Assembly: GCA_026004775.1 (NCBI GenBank)
Contig: BPJU01000011.1
Coordinates: forward strand, 17,690 to 81,689
Direction: 5' to 3'
From: Pirellulaceae bacterium
GTDB lineage: Bacteria; Planctomycetota; Planctomycetia; Pirellulales; Pirellulaceae
DNA: 64,000 bases
Part shown: positions 53,512 through 62,248 of the stretch, one piece after another
How positions within the stretch are numbered: position 1 is the stretch's first letter
How the letters are laid out: every line of letters begins with the position of its first letter
Notes under the pieces: model-generated
Told to the model about the DNA's origin: nothing
The model's database searches: none
Seen by the model: only the letters and a program-made list of their open reading frames with translations
Position numbers and translations under genes: made by a program

Positions 53512-55727
53512 CCGACCGGGAACGTGATCTTGGCCAAGCTCCAGAGGTGGAAGCAGCCCAGTGGGGCGGTGTGTGGGAAGTTGAGCGGTATGAGTTATGG
53601 GAGGCGGCCGGCGATGCAGTTTTCAGCGGGTGGAGTCGCCGGGAATTCTTGCAGGCTGCCGGTGGAGTCGTCGTCTGTCTTTTGGTGCGACCGGCGGTGG
53701 CTCAGCCCCCGCCGCGCGGCCGGTTCTTCAGCGGGTCGGCTCCGCGCCAGATCGGCGCTTGGTTGCATCTGGATGAAAAGGGCAATGTCACGGCATATTC
53801 CGGCAAAGTCGAAGTGGGCCAGAATGTGCGCACCATGCTGGTGCAGGCGGTGGCCGAAGAACTGCGCGTGCCTGTGGAACGCATCACCATGGTGTTAGGC
53901 GATACGCAGCAATGCCCCTTCGATGCCGGTACGTTTGGCAGCCGATCAGCACCGTCCATGGTACCGCAGATGCGACGAGCCGCAGCGGCGTTGCGCGAGG
54001 TTTTGCTCGATCTGGCTGCCGAACGATGGCAGGTCTCACGCGATGCGCTGGCAGCCGAGCAGGGTGAGATTCTCCACAAAGGTGACGGCCGGAGAATTCC
54101 ATATCAGGAATTGGCCGGCGGGCAGCGTATCATGCGGATCATTCCCGATGATGTGCCGCTACAACCTCCGGATCGCTGGCAGGTGCAGGGCACGGCCGTC
54201 AAAAAGGTAAACGCTCTCCAGATCGTCACAGGCAAGCACCGCTATACGAGTGACGTGCAGCTTCCCGGGATGCTCTATGGCAAGGTGCTGCGCCCTCCCG
54301 CCTTGCGCGCCCGATTGCGTTCGGTGGAGATCCGCCATGCGGAATCGCGTGAGGGTGTGGTCGTCGTACGCGACGGCGATTTCGTGGGAGTGGCGGCTCC
54401 TACTGCCTGGGACGCCGAACAGGCTCTGGCAGCGATTGAAGCCGACTGGGAAGTTGCCCCTGAGCCGGACGACCATAATCTTTACGAAGATCTGAAACGT
54501 TCGGCCGTCTCGGGCGACGCGCGATTCTCGGGACGCGCCGGTTTCGGCAGGTCGGGTGCGGCAGGTGACGTGGAGCGGTCGCTTCGCGAAGCAGACATTG
54601 TGCTGGAACAGGCGTATCGAGTGGCCTATATCGCTCATGCGCCGCTGGAACCTCGTGCGGCTGTAGCCCAGTGGGAAGACGGGCGGCTGACGGTTTGGAC
54701 AGGTACGCAACGGCCGTTTGGGGTCCGGGACGAGTTGGCTCGTCAATTCGGCCTGTCTCCTGATCAGGTACGCGTGATCGTGCCCGATACCGGTTCTGGC
54801 TATGGCGGTAAGCATACGGGCGAAGCTGCGATCGAGGCGGCGCGGTTGGCGCGCGCGGCCGGACGCCCAGTGAAACTTGTCTGGACTCGCGAAGAAGAAT
54901 TCCAATGGGCCTATTTCCGGCCGGCGGGTCTGATCGAGATCCGCAGCGGCGTGCGGCGCGACGGCCGGCTGATCGCCTGGGAATGCCATAATTACAATTC
55001 CGGCCAGTCCGCGCTTGCCACTCCGTACGACGTGCCGAACCGCCGCGTCGAGTTCCATCGCAGTGACGCGCCGCTGCGGCAAGGTTCCTATCGAGCATTG
55101 GCGGCCACGGCCAACACCTTCGCCCGCGAGACGCACATGGATGAACTGGCCGTCAAGCTCCAGCTCGATCCTGTGGAATTCCGGTTGAAAAACCTGACCG
55201 ATCCTCGCCTCACCGCCGTCCTCAAGGCGGCAGTTGAGGCCTTCGGGTGGGGAAAACCGGCTCAGAACGGACGCGGGTTCGGAGTCGCCTGCGGTACGGA
55301 AAAAGGAAGCTATGTCGCCACGTGTGCCGAAGTGGAAGTCGATCCGGAAGAAAAACGCGTGCGGGTGGTGCGTGCTGTGACCGCTTTCGAATGCGGAGCA
55401 ATCCTCAATCCCGATCAGTTGCGCAACCAGGTCGAAGGCGCATTGGTCATGGGATTGGGCGGGGCGCTTTGGGAAGAGATCCGCTTCCAGCAGGGCAAGA
55501 TTACCAACGCCAGGTTCTCCGCCTACCGAGTGCCCCGATTTCGGGATATTCCGAGCATTGAGGTGGTGCTGCTGGATCGCAAGGACCTGCCTTCGGCAGG
55601 TGCCGGCGAGACGCCGATCATCGCCATTGCTCCGGCTGTGGGAAACGCAATCTACGCTGCTTGCGGTATCCGCCTGCGCAGCATGCCGCTTCTGGGGGAC
55701 GAATGGAAGGCGGCCACCAGCGGCTAG
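53508..55727 (+). CDS. molybdopterin large subunit of molybdenum hydroxylase (IorB-like), Tat-exported
   Basis: 739 aa. The N-terminal SRREFLQAAGGVVVCLLV (43-60) is a twin-arginine leader set in from the N-terminus. The xanthine-oxidase-family Mo domain follows: GKVEVGQNVRTMLVQAVAEEL, PDTGSGYGGKHTGEAAIEAARLARAAGRPVKLVWTREEEF, and the catalytic Glu in AGAGETP near residue 701. IorB-type enzymes hydroxylate N-heterocycles or oxidise aldehydes. No FAD subunit is present, so electrons probably go to a cytochrome or quinone in the envelope. AAGGAG lies seven bases before the ATG at 53508. Confidence 0.9.
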   Translation: MTDRERDLGQAPEVEAAQWGGVWEVERYELWEAAGDAVFSGWSRREFLQAAGGVVVCLLVRPAVAQPPPRGRFFSGSAPRQIGAWLHLDEKGNVTAYSGKVEVGQNVRTMLVQAVAEELRVPVERITMVLGDTQQCPFDAGTFGSRSAPSMVPQMRRAAAALREVLLDLAAERWQVSRDALAAEQGEILHKGDGRRIPYQELAGGQRIMRIIPDDVPLQPPDRWQVQGTAVKKVNALQIVTGKHRYTSDVQLPGMLYGKVLRPPALRARLRSVEIRHAESREGVVVVRDGDFVGVAAPTAWDAEQALAAIEADWEVAPEPDDHNLYEDLKRSAVSGDARFSGRAGFGRSGAAGDVERSLREADIVLEQAYRVAYIAHAPLEPRAAVAQWEDGRLTVWTGTQRPFGVRDELARQFGLSPDQVRVIVPDTGSGYGGKHTGEAAIEAARLARAAGRPVKLVWTREEEFQWAYFRPAGLIEIRSGVRRDGRLIAWECHNYNSGQSALATPYDVPNRRVEFHRSDAPLRQGSYRALAATANTFARETHMDELAVKLQLDPVEFRLKNLTDPRLTAVLKAAVEAFGWGKPAQNGRGFGVACGTEKGSYVATCAEVEVDPEEKRVRVVRAVTAFECGAILNPDQLRNQVEGALVMGLGGALWEEIRFQQGKITNARFSAYRVPRFRDIPSIEVVLLDRKDLPSAGAGETPIIAIAPAVGNAIYAACGIRLRSMPLLGDEWKAATSG

Positions 55728-55868
55728 TGCCAGGCCGAACCGCCATCCACGCAAGGCTGCGCGGCTCGGCACGCCAACAGCATCTGGGGAACGCTTCCGG
55801 TAAGCGGTGTGCTCGTTTTGTCAGATCGCCCTTTTTGTTTTCGACGTATTTTGGCCTTTTTGCCTAAT

Positions 55869-55970
55869 TGGACAGCGCCATTTTAGGAAACAGGTAAAAT
55901 GGCTCACTATCCAATCCGGGGCTTACGGTGGGGGAGCCTTGCGCAGTTTGTCAAAATGGTCGCTGTCCCA
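55869..55970 (-). mobile_element. MITE-like element, copy B (inverted relative to copy A)
   Basis: 102 bases, the reverse complement of copy A, with the same ends (TGGACAGCGCCATTTTA and CGCTGTCCCA). Copies A and B face each other across the 3.3-kb segment with the IorAB-like genes. I see no clear target-site duplication at either copy. The rest of the 55728-56178 gap holds nothing else I can name. Confidence 0.8.
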
Positions 55971-56178
55971 CTAAAACTCTGTCTCCTCGTCACAGCCCGC
56001 GCAACCGCTAAAGTTTGAAACCTCTGCCATCCGATACGGCCTTAGGCCAGTACCGGCATTTTTGGCGTACTGGTGGGGGGGTACGACCGTGTTGGCGCTG
56101 CCATTGAAAAAACCTGCTATTTCGACGGGAACGGTCGTGAAGCGGTCACTGCGGAAGGGATTTCGGTTGGGAGGGACA

Positions 56179-59010
56179 ATGGCACATCTCACAGTGCTGG
56201 TATGTCTGGCTCTCGTCTTGGTGGCAGGTAGCTCTGGTTGTACTCGCCGCCACTACCGGCTGGATGCGGACCGCGAGGTAGCTGAGATTATCAATGAAAA
56301 GTCATTTGATCCGCGGTGGGCGTTGCCTCCCAACTTCTCGATCGCGATGGATCCGCGCAGCCGCTACTACGAGCCGTATGACCAGGATTGTCCGCCGATG
56401 CCCCCCGACGATCCCGCTTCGCACCAGTACATGCACTACGTGGGAGGGCACAAGGGTTGGCCCTATTGGCACCGGTTTGGCGAGCGATGGACGTTGGAGA
56501 ATGATCGGTGGCGCGCATTATTAGGCCGGTATGTCGAGTTGACCGAAGACGGCAAGGTAATCTTGAACGTCGACTCGGCCCTGCGCCTTGCCCGCATCCA
56601 TTCTCCCAGTTATCAGTCGCAACTGGAGACCCTTTACTTGTCGGCCTTGGACGTCAGCACCGAGCGGTTCCGGTTGAGCACCCAGTTCTTCGGTACCAAC
56701 GCCAACACGTACACGCACACCGGAAGGCTTCGCGGTTTGGGAACCGAGCGAAACAACCTCCAGACCGACTCGACTTTCACGGTACGCCGCCGCTTTGCCA
56801 CGGCGGGCGAGTTGCTGGTGGGGTTCGCCAACTCGTTCGTCTGGCAGTTTACCGGCACAGACACCGACAACACCACGTCGATCTTGAATTTCAGCCTGGT
56901 ACAGCCGCTGTTGCGAGCCGCCGGGCAGGATATCGCTCTGGAGCAGTTGACCATTGTCGAGCGGGCGCTGTTGGGGAACTTGCGGGCCTTTGAGCGTTAT
57001 CGGCAGGGTTTTTACACACAGGTGGTGATCGGCGAAGCGGGCGTGTCCGGCCCGACACGCCGCGGGGGTTTCCTGGGTGGGACCGGGTTAACCGGCTTTA
57101 CAGGCCAAGGTGCCGGCGGCTTGGGTGGTGTGGGCGAAGTTACCGGTTTCGGACGCGGCGGGTTCGGCGGTGGCGGTGGCGGTGGTGGCGGCGGTGGTGT
57201 GACCGGCTTTGCCGGTGGTGGGGCCGGTGCGGTAGGTGGTTTCCTTGGCCTACTCCAGCAACTCCAGCAGATCCGCAATACTCAGGACACGCTCAATTTG
57301 CAGCTACGAACCCTGGGGCTGTTGGAGGCTAACCTCGAAGCGGGCGTGATCGACCTTACCCAGGTGGACCAATTCCGGCAGAACATCGAGACCGAGCGGG
57401 CCAACCTGCTCCAGGCGCAAATTGCCTTGGAAAACGCCATCGAGGTCTATCTGATTGGAACCTTGGGGTTGCCACCCGATCTACCGGTGGAGCTGGACGA
57501 CGAGATGATCCGCCAGTTCCAGTTTATTGATCCGAGGAACACGGCGATTCAGGGAGAAATCGCCGACTTGCAGACTGCCGTGGGGGATTTGGGGGCAGAG
57601 CCGCCGCTCGAGCCGATGCGCCAAGCTATTGGTAAGCTGCCAGCGATTATCGAGCGGGTGGCGGACGAGTTTCGCACGGTCGACAGCGATATGCGCCGGA
57701 TGCGGGAACGGATCGAAATACGCAAGCAGCAGATGACCGGCGCCGAACAGCAATTGCTCGATCGGGATGTACAGCAACTGGAAGACGCACTCCAGGAGCT
57801 TCGCCAGCGCTATGCGATGCTCGAATCCGGCCCCCGCCAGATGCTCGAGCAGCTTACGGAGCAGAATCGGCGCGAAATCGGCACGCGGCTCGTTACGTGG
57901 ATTGGCGACTTTTATCGTCTGGTGCAGGAGTTGAGCCTGGTGCAAGCGCGGGCCCGACTGGAATCGGTGGTCATTGAACCGATCGAGCTAAGTTATGATC
58001 AGGCGCTTCGGATTGCCTTGATTCATCGTCCCGACATCATGAACGCCCGGGCGTCGCTGGTCGATACTTGGCGGCTGATCTCGTTCAATGCCGACGCTCT
58101 ACAAGCGGGCTTGAACGTTACGTTCAGCGGCGATGTCCGCACCGACCGCGACAACATCTTCAGTTTTCACGGGAAGCAGGGAACCTTGCGGGCCCAACTG
58201 CAATTCGATGCACCCTTTACCCGACTGCTTGAGCGAAACAATTACCGCCAGGCGTTGATTGACTATCAACGGGACCGGCGGCAGTTTATCCAGACGATCG
58301 ATTCGGTCCATCAATCGTTGCGGCAAACGTTGCGGCAGTTGCGGCAGTTGCGGACCAACCTGGAAATCCAGCGGCGTGCGGTGGCGATCGCCATCCGCCG
58401 TGTCGACTTGACGCGGGAGGACCTGAGTCGTCCGGTTCCGCCTCCGCAACCGGGGCAACCCGCCACGCAACTGGGCCCCACCGCGGCACTGAATCTGCTC
58501 ACGGCGCTTTCGGACCTTCGCAGCACGCAGAACAACTTCATGAGCGTCTGGCTCAATTATTACGCCCAGCGCATGCGTCTGATACGTGACCTGGGGATCA
58601 TGAAGCTGGACGAAGAAGGACGCTGGATTGACGAACCGATCGATCCGGCTCTGCTGGAACACCTGGAAGAGATCCCCATTCCACCGCCGATTCCTTCGCA
58701 GTGGCTCAAGGAGCTGGGACTTCCTGGGGAAAGGGACGACGAACTGCCGCCGGAGCATGAGGCACCGCCCTACGAACCCCCTGTACCGACCTCGGTACGC
58801 ACGGCAGCCGGCGATTCAGCGGCACCAGCCGATGCTCCTGCGCACCGGTCCTCGGCTGACGAGGCAGCCGCCCACACAACACCCCAACGACAGGTAGTAC
58901 CGGCCATCGCGATTACGGATGAAGTTGAGCCAGAACCCGTACGCAATCCCGACGGCGGCCATTCTTCGGCGCGCCGACACCCAGCGTTATCCGGCCGCCG
59001 CATTCGGTAA
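56179..59010 (+). CDS. TolC-like outer-membrane efflux lipoprotein with large insert
   Basis: 943 aa from the ATG at 56179 (GGAGG four to five bases upstream). The leader ends in VAGSSGC, so C21 is a probable lipid-attachment site. Two TolC-type coiled-coil halves are seen: VDSALRLARIHSPSYQSQLETLYLSALDVSTERF near 130, and LSYDQALRIALIHRPDIMNARASLVDTWRLI near 635. Between them are a Gly-rich stretch (around 57150-57240, including a run of about eleven Gly) and a long extra coiled coil (GAEQQLLDRDVQQLEDALQELRQRY). TolC is normally about 490 aa. Its probable partners are the adaptor and permease downstream. Confidence 0.82.
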   Translation: MAHLTVLVCLALVLVAGSSGCTRRHYRLDADREVAEIINEKSFDPRWALPPNFSIAMDPRSRYYEPYDQDCPPMPPDDPASHQYMHYVGGHKGWPYWHRFGERWTLENDRWRALLGRYVELTEDGKVILNVDSALRLARIHSPSYQSQLETLYLSALDVSTERFRLSTQFFGTNANTYTHTGRLRGLGTERNNLQTDSTFTVRRRFATAGELLVGFANSFVWQFTGTDTDNTTSILNFSLVQPLLRAAGQDIALEQLTIVERALLGNLRAFERYRQGFYTQVVIGEAGVSGPTRRGGFLGGTGLTGFTGQGAGGLGGVGEVTGFGRGGFGGGGGGGGGGGVTGFAGGGAGAVGGFLGLLQQLQQIRNTQDTLNLQLRTLGLLEANLEAGVIDLTQVDQFRQNIETERANLLQAQIALENAIEVYLIGTLGLPPDLPVELDDEMIRQFQFIDPRNTAIQGEIADLQTAVGDLGAEPPLEPMRQAIGKLPAIIERVADEFRTVDSDMRRMRERIEIRKQQMTGAEQQLLDRDVQQLEDALQELRQRYAMLESGPRQMLEQLTEQNRREIGTRLVTWIGDFYRLVQELSLVQARARLESVVIEPIELSYDQALRIALIHRPDIMNARASLVDTWRLISFNADALQAGLNVTFSGDVRTDRDNIFSFHGKQGTLRAQLQFDAPFTRLLERNNYRQALIDYQRDRRQFIQTIDSVHQSLRQTLRQLRQLRTNLEIQRRAVAIAIRRVDLTREDLSRPVPPPQPGQPATQLGPTAALNLLTALSDLRSTQNNFMSVWLNYYAQRMRLIRDLGIMKLDEEGRWIDEPIDPALLEHLEEIPIPPPIPSQWLKELGLPGERDDELPPEHEAPPYEPPVPTSVRTAAGDSAAPADAPAHRSSADEAAAHTTPQRQVVPAIAITDEVEPEPVRNPDGGHSSARRHPALSGRRIR

Positions 59011-59325
59011 ATCCGGCATATAGACATGACACTGGGGGCAGATGCGGAAAGCCGCCTTCACATCGGCGCCGCAACGCGGACAGCGGCGTGTACTGTCTGC
59101 GCTATCCCAGTCGATCGCTACGGCACGACGAGCCATCGCCTCTTCACTGTCCTCGGGTGAATAGTCACCCAAAATCCTGAGCACCGACGACTCAGTAAGT
59201 TCGCGCCGAGCCGGCACCGGAACTTTGAAGACGGTTTGGCAGCGCGGGCAACGCACTCGGTGACCAAAATGCCGCTCATGCACCTTGACAGGATGCCCGT
59301 TCGGACATTTTTCTATCAGACTCAT
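58987..59325 (-). CDS. double zinc-ribbon protein
   Basis: 112 aa, with GGAGGAG seven bases before the ATG. The N-terminal ribbon is CPNGHPVKVHERHFGHRVRCPRCQ and the C-terminal one CPRCGADV...CPQCH. Proteins with this GHPVKV-type ribbon are common in planctomycetes, and their function is unknown. The 3' end overlaps the 3' end of the TolC-like gene by 24 bases (convergent). Confidence 0.75.
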   Translation of the reverse strand: MSLIEKCPNGHPVKVHERHFGHRVRCPRCQTVFKVPVPARRELTESSVLRILGDYSPEDSEEAMARRAVAIDWDSADSTRRCPRCGADVKAAFRICPQCHVYMPDLPNAAAG

Positions 59326-60144
59326 CTGGCTACTCCTCCTCTCCTGTTCCGCAATCGGTTCCCGCGTGGCGCGGCCGGACAGTTCGCTTCGATCGCAACC
59401 CGATCTTCCTTGAAGACGGCTTACGCATAGCGGAACCCGCGCTATTGCGCCAATACCGAATTCCGTACGCTACCCGTCAAGCCGTCTGTAACCGGCAAGA
59501 CAGGTTCGCCGGCCTGGAACTCTGATGTATCGACACCGACCGGCCTCGGGACGACTTAACTCAATACGCTGTCGATCCGAGCCGCCGGTCAGGAAGGTTC
59601 CGCGTCCGAACTACCAACTATCAAGTTTTTCAGGCAGGCCATGGCATGTCGCCGGCGGGATGTTTGCGACCAGCCACTATTTATTGTAACCATTTTAGCC
59701 GTCGTGTGTGTCGGGGAGCGAGTGTTTTCTTTGGCACTGCATGGGCGGCATATCGTTTACGAAGGACGCGAAATCCACCGTTTGTGATCGCTTACCTCTT
59801 CCGCAGGAAGTAGTTGCGCGATGAAGCCCGCCGCGTCTCTTACTACAACTTTTGCAGCCAAAGCCGGTTGGCTTGCCGATCCGACGAAGGCTTTGGCGTG
59901 TTAAAATAAGAAAGATCGACGGCGGTCCGTCCACCGCAGCGGAGGGGGGACTGCCAGCAGCGCTGGGCTTTCCCAGCAGAATGGCCGTGGATTACCGGCG
60001 GGTGCCGTTTACGGGCGGGGGATTTTTTGTTTGGCACTCGTCCGATGCACTTTATGAGCGTTAGAATTACAGTTCGTGGCTGCTGGTTATCGTGATTGCA
60101 AAATATGTGCCTCATCCGGGGGCTAGACCGAGGAGGTCGTAAAG
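59326..60144. other. long non-coding gap between zinc-ribbon and adaptor genes
   Basis: 819 bases. Short open frames on both strands have no recognisable sequence or good ribosome site. The part from about 59680 to 60120 is slightly AT-richer and should hold the adaptor promoter. No tRNA, riboswitch or terminator was recognised. Confidence 0.45.
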
Positions 60145-61866
60145 ATGAACCAAACGACCGAACATGGTGGTCCGGCGGCAGGATCAGTCAGGCGTCGTTC
60201 GCGGTTCGCGTGGTTGCGGCGACTGGTGGTGTGGTTGATCGTGTTGGGGCTGTTGGCGGGAGGAGCTTACGCGGCGAGCCAGTACTTGTTGCGTGCCGGA
60301 CCGGCCGCCACGGAACGAGCGCTCTTGTATACCGTACCCCGCAGTGACTTACTGATCACGGTGGTTGAAGATGGCAACGTGGAAAGCGCTAACAATGTCG
60401 AGGTCAAATGTCAGGTGGCCGGCGGCAGCTCGATCCTGTGGATCATTCCGGACGGCAGCGAAGTGAAGGCTGGCGACAAGCTCGTCGAGCTGGATAAGGC
60501 TCAACTGGAAGAACAGATCAACCAGCAGCGCATCACCTACGAGAAAGCGCGATCGGCGGTCACCCAAGCCGAAAAAGAATACGCGGTGGCCGAAATATCG
60601 GTGCGGGAGTATCTGGAGGGCACCTTCAAAAAGGAGTTGCAGGACGCGGAAGCTCAAATCACGATCGCTCTAGAAAATCTCCGCAGTGCTCAAAACACGC
60701 TGGCCTATACCGAGCGGATGTTCCGCAAGGGTTATGTCAGTTCACTGGATTTGGAAAGTGCCCAGTTTGCCGTGCAGCGTGCCCAATTGGAACTCGATTC
60801 GGCCCGCACGGCTAAAGAGGTGCTGGAGAAATTCACCAAAGCCAAGACGCTCGAGGATCTTCAAAGCAAGCTGGAAACGGCTCGTGCCAAAATGGAATCC
60901 GAGAAGGCGGCGTTCGCTCTGGAGGAAGCCAGGCTCAAACGACTGGAAGCCCAGATCGCCAACTGTGTCATCACGTCGCCGGCCGACGGCATGGTGGTGT
61001 GGGCCAACGACCCGTCCCGCGGCCGTTTCGGCGGCCAACAAGGTCCTCAGATCGAAGAAGGTGCTCAGGTACGCGAACGGCAAACGATCCTGCGCATCCC
61101 GGACCTTACCAAGATGCAGGTGAAAGTAGCCGTACACGAATCGAAAGTCGAGATGGTCAAGCGGGGTATGCCGGCGCGGATCAAGGTGCAGGATCGCCTG
61201 CTGGACGGCGTGGTGGAAAGCGTGGCCAATCAGCCGGAACCTACTAGTTTCTTCTCGGCCAGCGTCAAGGAATATGCCACCATTGTGCGGATCCTGGGCG
61301 AGGCCACGGGGTTGAAACCCGGCATGACAGCGGAGGTCGAAATACTGATCGAACACCTTAAGAACGTATTGAAGCTGCCGGTAGCTGCCGTGGTTGAGCA
61401 GAACGGCAAACATTACTGCTGGGTCAAGGTGGGCGAAGGATTTGAACGGCGCGAATTGGTATTGGGCAAGACCAATGACGAATTTGTGGAGGTGAAGGAC
61501 GGGGTCGCTGAGGGGGATCAGGTGGTACTCAATCCACGGGCGATTTTCCCCGAGGCACGCGAAGCGCAGTCGGGGCCATCGGTACCTCGCGAAGAAGCGG
61601 CTGATCGCTTCAACGGAGTAGTGCCAGGTGCGACCCGGCGGGCCATCCGAGGGAACGATCCGCTGGGCCGGGCAACGGAAGTGCCGCGGCGGTGCCAGTC
61701 CGAAGGTGGGCCTCGGGGTGGCGGAGGCCGCAGCGGTGGCCAGGATCTCATGCAGTTCGACGCCAACCAAGACGGCAAGATCAGCCGTGAGGAGGCCCCC
61801 GAATTCCTCCAGTTCATTCTTCGACCGAGTCGACACGAACGGCGACGGCGTGCTCGACGCCGCTGA
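60145..61866 (+). CDS. HlyD/MacA-like efflux adaptor, C-terminal EF-hand region frameshifted
   Basis: 573 aa as read; GAGGAGGT lies nine bases upstream. One membrane helix at about 26-46 is followed by the barrel-sandwich (lipoyl-like) half, a long coiled-coil hairpin (about 110-275), the second lipoyl half (ANCVITSPADGMVVW) and the beta-barrel/membrane-proximal domains to about 460. A Gly-rich linker leads to an EF-hand (DANQDGKISREE, near 539). The frame is then lost near 61813-61816 by one extra base, giving a basic out-of-frame tail. The EF-hand region continues in another frame to 62110. It should link the permease to a TolC-like channel. Confidence 0.85.
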   Translation: MNQTTEHGGPAAGSVRRRSRFAWLRRLVVWLIVLGLLAGGAYAASQYLLRAGPAATERALLYTVPRSDLLITVVEDGNVESANNVEVKCQVAGGSSILWIIPDGSEVKAGDKLVELDKAQLEEQINQQRITYEKARSAVTQAEKEYAVAEISVREYLEGTFKKELQDAEAQITIALENLRSAQNTLAYTERMFRKGYVSSLDLESAQFAVQRAQLELDSARTAKEVLEKFTKAKTLEDLQSKLETARAKMESEKAAFALEEARLKRLEAQIANCVITSPADGMVVWANDPSRGRFGGQQGPQIEEGAQVRERQTILRIPDLTKMQVKVAVHESKVEMVKRGMPARIKVQDRLLDGVVESVANQPEPTSFFSASVKEYATIVRILGEATGLKPGMTAEVEILIEHLKNVLKLPVAAVVEQNGKHYCWVKVGEGFERRELVLGKTNDEFVEVKDGVAEGDQVVLNPRAIFPEAREAQSGPSVPREEAADRFNGVVPGATRRAIRGNDPLGRATEVPRRCQSEGGPRGGGGRSGGQDLMQFDANQDGKISREEAPEFLQFILRPSRHERRRRARRR

Positions 61867-62110
61867 AATACAGGCCATGCGGTCTCGGGGCGGCCGCGGT
61901 GGTGGCCGGGGCGGTATGGGCAACTTGATGAGCTTCGATCGGGATCAAGACGGCAAAGTCAGCCGCGACGAAGTACCGGAACAGATGCAACCGTTCTTCG
62001 ATCGTGTCGACGCCAATGGTGATGGCTTCATCGACCAGCAAGAGCTCGATGCCCTCCGCCAACGCTTCCAGGGTGGCGGCTTTGGCTCCCCTCCCGGCGC
62101 ACCCCAATAG
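61817..62110 (+). pseudogene. continuation of the adaptor's EF-hand domain after a frameshift
   Basis: Reading from 61817 in the shifted frame restores FFDRVDTNGDGVLDAAE, then DRDQDGKVSRDE and PFFDRVDANGDGFIDQQE: three more calcium-binding loops, a Gly/Arg linker and a Pro/Gly-rich end with a stop at 62110. The repeat pattern shows that these 97 codons belong with the upstream gene. Dropping one base near 61813-61816 would fuse them into a protein of about 650 aa. A sequencing error, a recent mutation or recoding are all possible. Confidence 0.8.
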
Positions 62111-62248
62111 GATTGTCTTTCGCCGGGCGAACAGCCCACCGCCGACACGCATTGCTGCAGGGCGGCAGTGCCCCAGGAACCGGTGCATGGCTGGCCCCTG
62201 GGAATCGACGTGCTGCTTGATGGAGCCGCCAGACTGTCCCACTGAAAG

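Noticed and set aside
59695-60115. Short frames in the 819-base gap before the adaptor gene
   Set aside because: There are no ribosome sites or known motifs, and both strands give similar spurious frames.
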